DNA from: Fomes fomentarius
Lineage: Eukaryota; Basidiomycota; Agaricomycetes; Polyporales; Polyporaceae
Direction of reading: 5' to 3'
Length of the DNA stretch: 64,000 nucleotides
Assembly: GCA_022606135.1 (NCBI GenBank)
Contig: JABYQN010000011.1
Coordinates: 1,488,001-1,552,000 of the forward strand
Both the position numbers and the translations under genes were made by a program. The notes below the pieces were generated by a model, which saw only the letters and a program-made list of their open reading frames with translations, was not told the origin of the DNA and did not search any database. Of this stretch, positions 49,298-60,330 are shown piece after piece (positions within the stretch are counted from its first letter, which is position 1; every line of letters starts with the position of its first letter).

Positions 49298-51100
49298 CTA
49301 CGCCCAGGTGGCCCCCTTCTCACCCAGCACCAGCACCCCTTGGGTATGAGCCTCTTTCGAGTCAAGGCCGGGAGGCGGCGGAGCGTTCCACACCTCCTCC
49401 GAGTCCGGCCTGCGAGGCCCATACGAGATGACCTCGAAATTCTCAGTCGTGGTCTTCTTATCGACCTGATCATCGCCGCCCTCTTCGTCGTCGTCTTCGT
49501 CTTCGTCCCCGACGAGGCCGCCCATAGAGTCCACGAGAGCGGGTGAGAAGCGGACAGACGACAGCGAGGGCTTCGATGGGTACAGCGAATCCGTGTAGGC
49601 CGTGAGCGGGAGCGACAAGTCCTCATTTTGGTGGCGCTGATCGCGGAGGTTAAGCAGGAAACGCGCCATGAGCAGCGCACTCAGGCTGTGCGGTGAACAG
49701 ACCGGCCCAGATCAGTGAGAATAATTTAGGGGAGAAAGCGAGAGCAGTGGCGTACTTTACTATCATGTCGTTTAGGAGGTTGGCACCCTGGGATTGCGTC
49801 TGTCAGTATACTCTGGCGCCGGTTGGTGTAAGGGGACGGTAGACGTACGATGTTCATGACGTAGACGATCGCGATGAGGTTGAGGACGCATACCGCCCTA
49901 TACGATATGTCAGGCTGACGCACATTGCGCATTTCCTGCACAGGCACTCACAGGAAGTACAATGTTCCTGGAAGGCGATGTCTGGCGTCAGTATATGCGC
50001 CGCTAACCACAATGGCTGACTCACCGTCTCGCAAGATGAGAGTCGAGTAGTTTGTACGCAACTTGATCTTCCGTGTCAACACGAACACACGGTACGTCTT
50101 GACCCATGTCAGAACGACGACCAGGCCGTCGGAGAAGATAGATACGATGCGAGTTGCTATTGATACTGAAGGGAAAGCGCGAGGGTCAGTCGTTTCCTCA
50201 CCATTCACCGGATAACCTACGGGCAACGTACGTGATGTGTATGCACCTGCCGACATGGCGGTCGGTGCAGCTTGACATGAAAAGAGTTTGGTAGGGATGA
50301 TGTACACCGTAGAGGCACTCCGGAAGTACTGGAGAGCGTTACTCGTACGGTCGCGCGGCAGAGCAAGACGAGTGTGCTCACTAAGTTTGCGAGTGCTGGT
50401 AGCACTCCAGTGGCCATCACTAGGGCGAATAGACGGAGGTCTCGATTCCAGAGCGCGTACACACGGACGGCAGCGACAGCTGGCGATGGCTGAGTGACGA
50501 GAATCCAACGCATACAGTTACTGATTTTGACGCACCTGACATGACAACTATGAGAATGGAGGTCGTCACAGCGTGTAGCCATGTCAATGTCCTACAGCTA
50601 CAGTCGTGGCGTCATGTAAGCGAAGATCGCGAGGTGCACATCCTAGCACTGACCTCTGGGGGGCGCAAGATGAGCAGGCGAGATGAGTAGAGAGGGTGCT
50701 GCGGACCTACCTCCAAGCTACGTATAGAAGAGAGCGAGATCATGACTAGTATTTGGTCGAGCAGGATTAGATATCTAGTCATAATGAACAGCACTGTCGC
50801 CCCCGACAGATGTCGGCGCCATATTTGCTGCACTTCCGTCCCTAGAGTGATGGCATGTTCATAAAGCACCAAGGCTGGATGTAGTCCGCGCAGAAGTGAG
50901 TCAACATGAACCAGATGAGCAGTAAACGTATGTCCTCACATATTCCGGCACATGACAGAAGGAACGCGCTGCATAGAGGATAGCAGCCCATGTCAAACCA
51001 GATTGTAGGACGAGAGTCGAGAGAAAATAGGATCATACACATCTGCGTCCTGTAATACTGGCCGGAGCTGCTCGACAGGGAAGCGTGGGTCTGCAGACAT
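49298..51100 (-). CDS. DUF6533 multi-pass membrane protein, copy 2
   Basis: A start at 51100 (MSADPRFPVEQLRPVLQDAD) is plausible. An exon near 50880 gives ALVLYEHAITLGTEVQQIW and MTRYLILLDQIL, the DUF6533 signature. Then follow VRVYALWNRDLRLFALVMAT, IVSIFSDGLVVVLTWVKTYR, LILRDG, TLYFL, a hydrophobic exon near 49870 (VCVLNLIAIVYVMNI) and the last exon MARFLLNLRDQ with a strongly acidic run (DEDEDDDEEGGDD) before the stop at 49298. Order and motifs parallel the gene at 35231-36805. Exon ends in the middle were not all fixed, and the link between the first exon and the signature exon is the weakest point. Confidence 0.72.
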
Positions 51101-51109
51101 GCGAAGGGT

Positions 51110-52155
51110 CGTGAACGCGCGTTGGCTCTTGTGCAAACCGCAGGAACGACTGGTGGGATATGTCGGACTAGAATTGGCGTTGCTATCTTTATGGAAATGG
51201 AGATGATGGATATTTGAGGTATGGGGTGGATAGGACTCAGCGTTTGGAGCCTGGGCGTACTCATCATCCCCATGAAGAGGGTGTCACGACTCACCTTGAT
51301 GACTAGCTCCCCTAAGAAACCTGCTCCACCGAATGTAGTGATTGAACCGGGATTAGCTTGAAAGTACTGCGCCCACAACACGAGAAGGATAGTGAAAGAG
51401 CGCTGTCGGAAGAACGAAGAAGTGAAAGCAGGCTTGCTGCGATAGCCCCAGGCTCTGAAAAAGTGAAGGAGCGAAGAAGGGGTTCAGCAGTGACGGCGGA
51501 CAACGTCAAAGTTGTGCGTCGTACATAGTCGTATGGGCGGAGTGTATTCGGGTATTGTATACCTTGACATCATGCGTCAATGTCGAGCTGAAACGTTGAC
51601 CTAAAGGCTCCGCCGCCCGGGTGCCAAATTTGCTCTAGCCTCTGGTTCGACTGCTCCGGGATCTATCAGGATCATGGATGATACACGCCCAGTACACGCC
51701 TAACATTGATCTTGGGCAGACAGAAACGAGGATGGCTAGGGATGGCTGTGGCCGCGCTTGCGGCGGCGCAGACGGTAGACTGTCGCAGTTCATCGAACTA
51801 TCCATGGATCGTAGGCGGTCACGACTCGCAAGGATGCCAGAGTTGAAGACAGCGTGGGGGAGACCGACATGCTGAGCAGCTGGAATCAAGATCAAGGGGA
51901 TACTGATGTCAAGATCGTTGTGCAGAAACTCTCCGGCGCCGTTGATGGCGTTCCTCCGGGAATATGTAAGCGCCGCAACTTAGGATCTGCATACTGATGG
52001 TCAAATCGGACCATACACACATACTTAGTTGGGTACTAGTAGCAGTCGCATCGTAGTGTACAAGTAGCTAGGATACATACAATTTCACAGGGTATATCGA
52101 CAGCATACGTTTCAGCCGTGAAACGAATCGTTAGGGTCATGAAGTGCATGATCTG
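51110..52155. other. intergenic region, one doubtful exon
   Basis: On the minus strand, 51420-51290 reads RSFTILLVLWAQYFQANPGS then FGELV-like sequence up to a GTGAGT. This could be a 5' exon of the DUF6533 gene or of a lost gene. The rest shows nothing recognisable. Confidence 0.35.
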
Positions 52156-52160
52156 CAGAA

Positions 52161-53018
52161 CTAGTTTTCTAGGGTCCCACCACGCCATCGTACCTCAGTA
52201 ATGCCCAAGGCGTGCATTGGGATCTCGGTCACATATGATTCCTGCGTAGGAAACGCAATGGCAAGTGCGATCTGCATACGCGTAGGTCCCCCAACGCCAG
52301 CTAGGGGGGTGGCAACTCCAGAACTGGATCCTGTATTCGCAGTCGGAGGACCCGGAGCTTGGGGGGGCAGCGGGTGAGGGAGGAGATGATGAGGACTGGA
52401 CCCCTGTGACGGCGGTATGGCGTGCACCTGAACCGCAAAGTCGCGAAGTCCCACTTGGAACGGATAGAAGGGTCCCGGCTCGGAAGAAGAGCTCGAGGAG
52501 GGCGCATTCTGGTAGCTATTGGCCGGCTCTGACATGCTTCGACCAGCAGGGCTTGGAAATGAAGTAGCCGCATCGTCATAAATGCGCTTGGCGGCAATAG
52601 GCTGAAAGAGGGGTGTAGTCGGATTAGAATTAGTCGATCTACCACACTCGGAGTACTTGAGGACGGCCGGACGCACCTGAATGCACTTCCACTCCATGCT
52701 GTGTGCTTGGACACCATGAATATTCCACAACTCAGGCTGCGCACCCAGCTGTCCCTCGAGATTCCCCGCAGTCATCACGTCCCAGTTCCACATCCTCCAA
52801 GCCCGCGCATCGTCGAACGCCCTGATCCTGCGCCGGTTTGAGATGGTGTGCCGGCGCACCGAGAAGCAGACAAGCAGTCCGCCAATGAACAGCCCGACGA
52901 CGATGAACGTGAGGATGAGCGGGAAGCCACCTGAGGTGAGAATTGACCGGTTTTCGTCGTCATCTGTGCCAGTGCTTGTCGGCGGCGGGGGTGTGTTGGG
53001 CGCGGCCGTGCTCGACAT
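52161..53018 (-). CDS. single-pass membrane protein, Ser/Pro-rich tail
   Basis: The ORF is MSSTAAPNTPPPPTS, an acidic stretch, a helix FPLILTFIVVGLFIGGLLVC, a basic flank RRHTISNRRR, then a long low-complexity tail. A 75-nt in-frame stretch beginning GTGCGT and ending TTTCAG (about 52676-52602) is very likely an intron, giving about 260 residues. The type is common in agaricomycetes; function is unknown. It is divergent from RRP46, with 554 bp between start codons. Its first codons are copied at 56557-56600 next to an RRP46 fragment. Confidence 0.7.
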   Translation of the reverse strand: MSSTAAPNTPPPPTSTGTDDDENRSILTSGGFPLILTFIVVGLFIGGLLVCFSVRRHTISNRRRIRAFDDARAWRMWNWDVMTAGNLEGQLGAQPELWNIHGVQAHSMEWKCIQVRPAVLKYSECGRSTNSNPTTPLFQPIAAKRIYDDAATSFPSPAGRSMSEPANSYQNAPSSSSSSEPGPFYPFQVGLRDFAVQVHAIPPSQGSSPHHLLPHPLPPQAPGPPTANTGSSSGVATPLAGVGGPTRMQIALAIAFPTQESYVTEIPMHALGITEVRWRGGTLEN

Positions 53019-53364
53019 TGCGTAGTACAGAAAGGTTGCAGCGGCGTTTGATCGGCGCGTCGCAGGCGACGACGTCCTCGACTGTGCTTTCTCATCAACG
53101 CTGCGGGCCCGAGGGTCCCTCCCCGGGCGATTCGAGTAAGAAGACGGTGGACGAGGTCCGCGTGAACACCACAGACCAAGCCGGGACCGGGATAGGCTTG
53201 ATTAGCGAAGCGATACTCATAAAGGAGGCGATTTGAAGTTATAGCCTCTCCTTGGCAGCGTCATAACTCACATCTTTCTTGATCCTGCTACTCCTCGGCT
53301 ATCAGCCCAGGATTTTGAAGCGCTGGGACGAAACAATAAAATGAAGCAAATTGAGTGAGGCTTA

Positions 53365-53471
53365 AAGTGAAAGTGTCGGTAAAGTGAACGAAAGTGAGAA
53401 TGTTCACTTTGATGTGTAAAGCTCACTTAAGTGAGCTTAAATAAGTGACAAAAGTTAGCTGAATAAAGTGA
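53365..53471. promoter_or_regulatory. cluster of eight AAGTGA sites with a 20-bp palindrome
   Basis: AAGTGA or its complement occurs at 53365, 53382, 53392, 53404, 53423, 53429, 53443 and 53466. Two of them, back to back, form the core of a perfect 20-bp palindrome at 53419-53438 (core CTCACTTAAGTGAG). The cluster ends 102 nt before the RRP46 ATG and lies between two divergent genes. It is probably a binding array for a dimeric factor; the factor is unknown. Confidence 0.6.
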
Positions 53472-53572
53472 GAATGTGAACCATGGTTGTTTTGCGCAAG
53501 CTTGTCGTTCTTCGCGTCAGTTCTGAACTCCTCTCCCTCGCTCTCACTCTCTTCTCCTCGCAGCTTCGACAC

Positions 53573-54456
53573 ATGGTCGCGCGCACCGGCAGAAGGGGCA
53601 CAGACACGACGCGCGACATCTCCATCGACTACGAAGCACTCGCCAGGGTAGACGGCTCAGCGACGTTCGCTTTCGGTGCGCACACATCTCTCTTCCCCTT
53701 CTCCTCCACCTCTCTGCTTTCTCACACAGTACTTCAACAGGCCAGACAAAATCCCTCGCATCCGTCTCTGGACCCATTGAGATTCGCCCCACACAAGAAA
53801 ACCCGTCCCAAGCGACGCTCGACATCCAAATCCGCCCACTCGCCGCCCTTCCGGGAACCGACGCGAAAGCCCTCGCGGCGACGCTCAAATCAATATTCGC
53901 CCCATCCCTCTTCCTCTCCCACCACCCTCGCACCCTCATACAGATCGTCGGCCAGGCCCTCTGCGGCTCCGAGAGCGGCAGCGGGACAGGTAGTGTTGGC
54001 CGCGGATGGAACGCGAGCCTCACTGCGAGCCTCGTCAACGCCGCCGCTGCAGCGCTCGTCAATGCCGGCTCTGTGCCTATGCGCGGTGTGGTGTGCGCAG
54101 TCGCTGTCGGGAGGCTCAAGGGCGAGGCAGGGGAGCTGATTCTAGATCCGGAAGAGTTTGAGCTGCAGAATCTCGCAGGCAGTGGGTGTTTTGCGTTCTT
54201 GTTCTCGTCATTGCTTGCAGCCCCATTGTCTGGTACCCCTGCGTGCTCGCTCCTGTGGACGAACTATACGACCGCTGCACCGTTTGATGTCTCGGAGCTG
54301 GCTCAGGCGAGGGCTCTGGCGGAGAAGGGGGCGCGGCAGGTGTGGGTTGCATTGAAACGGAGTATCGGATCGACGGAGGAGGATATACAGGCGGACGAAC
54401 TAGCGCGGTTACGTTCCTCAGCGATGGATGTGGATGATGAGAAGGTCGAGATATAA
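53573..54456 (+). CDS. RRP46: exosome complex subunit RRP46
   Basis: Join 53573-53675 and 53741-54456, giving 272 residues. RRP46 is one of six RNase PH-fold ring proteins of the exosome, acting in 3'-5' RNA processing and decay in nucleus and cytoplasm; the eukaryotic subunit is catalytically inactive. Family blocks are visible: RDISIDYEALARVDGSATFAF, GPIEIRP, the RNase PH core ending QIVGQALCG, SLVNAAAAALVNAGSVPMRG, ELILDPEEFE. The 65-nt intron splits the Gly codon after ATFAF. The in-frame acaggtagt at about 53983 was not taken as a splice site because the frame and homology continue. A truncated copy is at 56557-56985. Confidence 0.9.
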
Positions 54457-54677
54457 ATTTGGTACGAGTCTACTATCCTCTGCCAGACGGTACACATACG
54501 AAGCCAACAACATCGAGCAATTGTCTCAAGACTTACAGCAATAGTTCTAAATGGCCATACGATACATCCCACGTCGTGACATCGAATATCATGCCGATGC
54601 AAACATCATGAATCATAATCACTGTTCGGTCTCTCGAGTCGAGACGAGTACATGATTTTGTAGCCACTGTTCACGTA

Positions 54678-56062
54678 TCACACTGGAGCGACTAAATCTG
54701 TAACCCGCCATAATGCGGCATCCAAGACTTCTGCCGACGATCCATCAACCGCAAGAACCTGTATTGTGTCCATATCCCGATAGATCTCGTCCAGATACTC
54801 CGCAGCTCCTGAAAGATGAGCAACCCTGCAGCAAGCTGCACGCAGGCGAAGGTACCTCGGGTCGGGCAGAGCCGGTGCATCAGAAGTAGCAGAGTCATGG
54901 TTGGACCCGTCCACTATATCGATGCTATGGCTGATAAAATGGACCTCGGGTGGAATATGGAGCGACTCTCTCATCCTCTCCAGTCTGCTAGGGAGGCATG
55001 TGCGGTATGTGTTCTCCTAAGGACCATGTGAGACAGGTGTATTGTGCTTACAGAGCTTGACGTACCTTCTCCTCTACTTCTTCCAGCCAGATATTCATGT
55101 CGTCGAACCAAGCATGGAGGTCGCCACCGAGAGTCATCACGTTTTCGAGACGATTGATGTTGTTACCGTTGAGTTCGGGCTGGAGGTGATAGCCGAACAT
55201 CTTCAAAATGCCCCAGAATATTGCTGCCCCCTCCAACTGCGCTTTGTCAGCCATGAAAAGCACGGCATGACGACGCTACGGACCTTGTATCCAAAGGTCT
55301 CTTCCCTTTCTCCCTTGAAACTGCTTATAGAGAAGGGAATGATGTGGCAGCACTGGGTCAACGCGCTGTGACGCTTGCCGTATACACTCATCAAAGCATC
55401 GAAATGCAGTGCAAGATAATTGGTGTCTGGGCGACCGGTGACCATGCAGCAGTAGCCATCTCTGGCTAGAGCCTAGAGGAATGATCGATCACTGCCGCAA
55501 TGCGAAGTCGATGGACAAACTTACTTTCTTCTTAGCATCGCCACGGCGGGAAGAGGGTGTGATGCTCTCCTGGATTGTATCGGTCCTTCTGTCAAAAGAG
55601 GGACGTGTTGCATGATTAGTCGGGGCATGGGTACAATCCTGTGACCTCTTCACTGAGGCGGAATGAGAGTGTCGATATGAAGAATGAGTGTCAGGAAAGC
55701 AAACACTCACTTGGTCGGATGAGATGTTTAAGGTAGAACTCGCCAAGTTCGCACAACTTGAGGCGAGTGACGTCATCCGGATGTGCGTTGCAGCTCGCGA
55801 TCGCGTTTTGCATCGGTCCTCGAGCGTCGGGAGAAAATAGAGAGTAGTGGATGAGGAGGTATCCGACAAGACGCAAAGAGATGATGTCCCTTCTTGCCCG
55901 GATATGATCAGTCTTGGTCCGCGCGGTAACCAGGATTGTGACAGCGGCGTCCTCCGCTGGGAGTATCATAGTCGCATAGAGGCTCTTGCAGTTTTCTTGG
56001 CCCGGATCGTTGAGTACATCTTCAGCTCGTGGAAGAGGTTGACCAAAAAGGAACGAGGTCAT
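54678..56062 (-). CDS. HNH_2-domain (HNH endonuclease-like) protein
   Basis: Start MTSFLFGQPLPRAEDV at 56062. An N-terminal helical part (RRDIISLRLVGYLLIHY, LCELGEFYLKHLI) leads through small exons to the HNH_2 core. The core has CMVTGRPDTN-type entry, QCCHIIPFSI with the HNH histidine, FWGILKMFGYHL, and NGNNINRLENVMTL then DLHAWFDDMNIWLE carrying the N and second H positions. The tail ends TDLVAPV at 54678. The family is numerous in agaricomycetes; DNA cleavage is presumed from the fold but not shown, and many members may be inactive or regulatory. About five exons; some junctions were set by homology only. Confidence 0.78.
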
Positions 56063-56556
56063 GATGGCTAAAACGGTAGATATAGGAGTGAACGACGGAT
56101 GTTGGTAATGTTGGGAGCACGTTGAAGTTGAACGGCCACTTGATGTTAAAACGTGAGCTAGATGTACCCCACTTCGGTCATGTCCAGGAGACATACAAAC
56201 AGTCCACTGTCGAAGCGTTGAGTGATTGTTCGTGCTTCACAGAATTCGGGGGGCGTCGGGCGTAGCTTAGTCGAGCTTCGTGTGTATCGGTCGACGATAG
56301 GATAGACGAGCGAAAGTAGGTATAGAGAGTATCAATATTCGGATGTGTGAAGGGAGCTACAGTGAACTAGACAGAGCGTGAACCCGTCGAACGCGTATGA
56401 CAATGGCGCGTCGGAAAAAATGCTATCTACTTGATAGCTGAATAAGGTAAGTCAAGCGCTGGTATACTCCCAATAGTACTACCACACCGCAAATAGACAG
56501 TCTGGTAAAGATGACCGTGAAGAGCATTGTAGATACGCGGAAGCCGCCTGCGGGTC

Positions 56557-56985
56557 GGTGCTTGTCGGCGGCGGATCGGTACTGGGCACGACCGTCCTCT
56601 TATCCCTCACTCTCACTTTCTTCTCCTCGCAACCTCGAGAGATAGTCGTGCGCAGCGGCGGGAGGGGAGAAGGCATGACGCGCGACATCTCCATCGATTA
56701 CAGAGGACTCTCCAGAGTAGACGGGTCAGCGAGGTTCGGTTTCGGTCCGCCCACACCTCTCTTCCCCTCCTGTCTCCAGTCTCACACAGTACTTAACAGG
56801 TCAGACAAAATCTCTCGCTATCATCTCCGGACCCATTAAAAAATGCTCCACACACGACAATGTAAATCTGCCCACTTGCAGCCCTTCCGGGAACACGACG
56901 TTGCGTTGACGCTCAAGTCAATATTCCCCCATCCCTCGTCCTCTCGCACCACCCTCCCACTCAACTGATTCAGATCGTTGGCCAG
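56557..56985 (+). pseudogene. collapsed copy of membrane-gene start plus RRP46 5' part
   Basis: The first 45 bp match the start of the membrane gene around 52972 (gtgcttgtcggcggcgg). About 500 bp of intergenic DNA is missing. The sequence then resumes at the RRP46 5' side (TRDISIDYRGLSRVDGSARF, intron, broken core) and stops at ATTCAGATCGTTGGCCAGG, just before unit C of the zinc-finger duplication begins. Several indels shift the frame. It has no coding role. Confidence 0.8.
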
Positions 56986-56989
56986 GGGA

Positions 56990-59035
56990 CCGTCTCTTGG
57001 GGAAACATCGCAATCCAGCCACAGTGCAGATTTCCGCGACGTCATCTGCAGTCTACCGAGGACCCGTCATTGCGCGCGGGACTCGGGTGGACGAGGGAAG
57101 TCCGTTAAATCCCTCGTCTGCGCTCAGCCGCGACGATCCGTCTATGTGCCGAATGAAAAGTTATGTGATGATGATACTTGATTCAGCTAGAGGCGACTGA
57201 CCTTTCTTAGATTGTATGCACGTGCTTCTGTTCAGAGTCTCTGCGAGTTCGATCTATAAGAACTCTTTCGATCTAATCCAAATGGTCATATCGCAATCCT
57301 TGTGCATGCATCTGGTCACACTATGTTCAACCAAGTTTGCGCGGGGCCTATTGACATGAGCATGCACAAATAGTACATCGTCCCACACTAAATCAATGAT
57401 CTACATTAGGGTAACAGTAAATTGGTTCCAAATGCTTTCCGTATCCGAACATCGCACTAGGCTGTTCACAAACCCGGTTTGAGGCCAACCCTGTTCCCCG
57501 GCTGATAAATGGCAAACGCATCTCCGAAGCACCGTCCCTCCTCCCTGCGCAGATGATGGCTGAGCAAATCACGGCGACTGAACGTCTTCTTACATCCTCC
57601 GACCATTAATACCCCTCCGAACTGAAATGCCTCCTCGTGGACGACGTTCTCGGGCACGCCATGCACGTGGGCATCGAAGACAGGGACGCCGCAGCATACC
57701 CACGGCGTCGCCTCCTCCGAATTGTGCGTAGCGACGTGTCGCTTGAGCTCGGGTGAGCGGCGGTTATACTGCTCGTAGGGGCAGTATGGGCACCGCCAAG
57801 GGTTGGTGCGTATCGCGGCGGGCTTAAGCGACCCAGCGGCAACTTCGTCCGGGACTTGGACGTTGCGGCGTTTGTAGGTGAGGAGGGCGTATTGTTGTGG
57901 CCCCGGATAATGGGTATAGGGGACGTTAGATGCGTGGGGGGAGGAGCCGCGCTGTGGTCGTTCTCGCTGCCGTGGGGACTCGAGGACGGAGGGTGATATA
58001 GTGTAGACGTCGGCGTGAAATTGTGCGTGAAACTGCGTAGCATTGCTGTAGTCGGACGGAGGGGTGCCTGCGATTACCTGCGAGCTTGCGAACGAAGCAG
58101 CGTGATCGGAGGAAGAGTCGGACACGTTCTTGTCATAGAATCCGGAGGTAACGGCGGTGATAGATGGATGAGAGATGCGATGTAGATCAGATTTTTCTGG
58201 AACAGCTGTTTGCGCATGGTCAAAACTCTCTTTGCCGAGGCTAGCGAGGGGAATGCTTCAGTACAAGGTTTACCGAAGATGAATTCATTGCTCACTAGTT
58301 GTCGCACAGCTCCTGTTCGAGTTCCCATTTGGAAGACTGGCGAAGGAGAGCTCTGTAGCCCGAGGCCTGTGGCACATCTTGCACACCGTACGCGCCGTAG
58401 TCTAGGGCGTGCTTTGGAAGCGGCATAGAGCCGATTGAGTCCGCATATGGCTTATAGCGGCACGGACCGGTACCGGCGCAATTGGACATCGTGCTGGAGC
58501 GAGGAAAGGGTGCGATGGTGGGGGTTGAGGGAAGAGTTTGAAGACGCTCTGTCTATTGCTGCTGGGTCTTATATACGAGAGCGGGGAGCCAGGAGAATGG
58601 GACCTCGCAGGCAGGGAGTGCAGGCGCCTCACGAACTACATGCCCAAATTGGGATGGCCGGGGGGCGTCTGTGACTTGGAAAGTAGTTGTCGGGAAAAGG
58701 TGTAGTGATCTTCTCACGGCTCGCTGGATCTCTGCTCGGCGACTTGGCTTCCAGCGCTTCTTCCCAGGGCCAGCGCCAAGATCTCTTCCGAATGATTCCA
58801 TGTGGTCGTATACGCAATTTCCTCTGAGTCTCAACCGTCTCTGCTCAATTATGTAGATGCCGATTTGTCCGCCAACTTGGTCGCTACACCACCACAGTAC
58901 CTACCATCGTTTCGCACACACACTAAAGCCTCTCCAACTGTGGTAGTAAATCATTGTCTCGCTTGTTCAAGAGTCCGAGTCTAGGGTTGGGTTCTGTGCA
59001 TGACTCGTAACAATCCGAAGCTTGTACATGCTATG
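56990..59035. repeat. segmental duplicate (zinc-finger unit C)
   Basis: Direct copy of 31497-33568, with near-identity in about 58060-58490 and clearly lower identity toward both ends. It abuts the RRP46 fragment at its left edge without spacer. Confidence 0.85.
57466..58801 (-). pseudogene. C2H2-type zinc-finger protein, copy C (nonsense mutation)
   Basis: Exons would be 58801-58296 and 58255-57466, the same lengths as copy B within 3 nt, with the finger CPYCPYEQYNRRSPELKRHVATH intact. Codon 83 is TAG (58553-58555) in TQQQ-stop-TERL, where copy B has TGG. Translation could restart downstream (for example MSNCAGTGP near 58489) and keep the finger half, so the gene may be shortened, not dead. 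No other lesion was seen. Confidence 0.75.
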
Positions 59036-59600
59036 ATGCTACAAGTACAACAACTGGAAGACGACGTTACGGAAGTTAGTGTGATGACGGGTGTTCTGAG
59101 CAAGCTCTGTTGAAAACATCACATCCGCCAGTGAAGCGTTGTAACGTGAGCAGCAACCATAGTGCAGCCTAGCTCCGTCCCGTTGTCATTTACGATGACG
59201 TCGACCTTGCTGTATCCCGCAGGTACCTCTCCAATAAAGAAACGAGATGCCGTCTAAAACATAATCGGTGTGCCTCGGGCCTGTAAGAAGGGACGTCGAC
59301 ATCAGAGCGACTCGAAAAGTACGTACGAGACGTCATGACGCTGTTAGAGCTAGAGTTTTTCTCCTCCGCTGTATTCTCTTGGTCATTCTTCACTTGACCG
59401 TCCGGTTTCTCCTGCCTCTGGTCCTCTGCACGTATTGGCGAAAGCTCTTCGGAAGTATGCGGGATAAACGCACGGGAGACGGCCACAGGTGGATAATACC
59501 CTGGGTTTTCATACCCCCTGTGATCCCATACGCAGAACGCTCAGGTCGTCCTCTCCGCAATACGACCGGTCTTGATATGGCATGCTGTGCTGCCAGAACT
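59036..59600. other. no gene recognised
   Basis: Short open frames on both strands (for example 59486-59190 minus) lack family resemblance. The region lies downstream of the PWP2 fragment in its reading direction. Confidence 0.35.
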
Positions 59601-59609
59601 GCCTGTCAG

Positions 59610-60330
59610 GTTTACCCTCGAACGCAGAAACACAGTGGCAGACAATGGGGCGGAGCATCTCGGCACACACAGACGTTTCCTAGCCAAGGTCGTATAGGCT
59701 CGCCCGCCTTATCCCTCAGATGCCGCCCATGTGCCCCAAGCAGCGCGATAGCCCATAGCAAGTCGAACTCCACATGCGGGCTGCGCTCAATATGCTCCGG
59801 GACGAAGCGCACCAACGGATCGACGTACACGAGCGGTAGCCCGCGCGCGATCAGGCCAATTCCGCTCGTGGCACGCTCTCGTACACCTTCTGCACAAGCG
59901 AAATCTCGTCAAGGCGGAAGGCCATCTCGCGTTGCCCCAGGGTTGCGAGAAACGACGGTGGTTTTAGGTCAATGTCCAGGTCGAAAGGATCGAGCGCGAC
60001 GCTTTCGTCCACCGAGCAGATCATCAACCCGTCTGTAGACGATGCCGCCCACGCCCTTCTCGTAGAAGAGAACCTGGCGGACTTCCTGTCGGTACTTCCG
60101 TTTCGACAGGTCGCCATGCTGAGCATTATGCATGGTCGTGTCCATCCGGTCCTCGAGATCGCACTCGTCCCCACGGTCATCGATGAGGTCTACGTTGCCC
60201 GCATCGGTCACCTTGCAGCTGTTGAAGAACTCCTCTGTGCCATCGAGGCTGAGGTTCTGCGAGATCTGGAACTTCTTCACCATCACGCCATCACGCACGA
60301 GCATGTAATAAATACACAGCGTGCAGAAGC
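59610..60330 (-). pseudogene. PWP2: PWP2 (UTP1) C-terminal fragment
   Basis: In reverse, 60304-60060 reads MVKKFQISQNLSLDGTEEF, NVDLIDDRGDECDLEDRMD, HGDLSKRKYRQEVR. A second frame follows with WAASSTDGLMICSVDESVALD, PFDLDIDLKPPSFLATLGQRE and MAFRLDEISLVQKVYESVP. A third has LVYVDPLVRFVPEHIERSP and EFDLLWAIALLGAHGRHLR. These are consecutive parts of PWP2, the WD40 protein of the small-subunit processome. Two frame changes, a small deletion after TLGQRE and absence of the N-terminal WD repeats show a partial, dead copy. The working gene must be elsewhere. Confidence 0.8.

Noticed and set aside
53544..54119. Minus-strand 191-codon frame over RRP46
   Set aside because: It is the shadow of the well-supported RRP46 coding exon.
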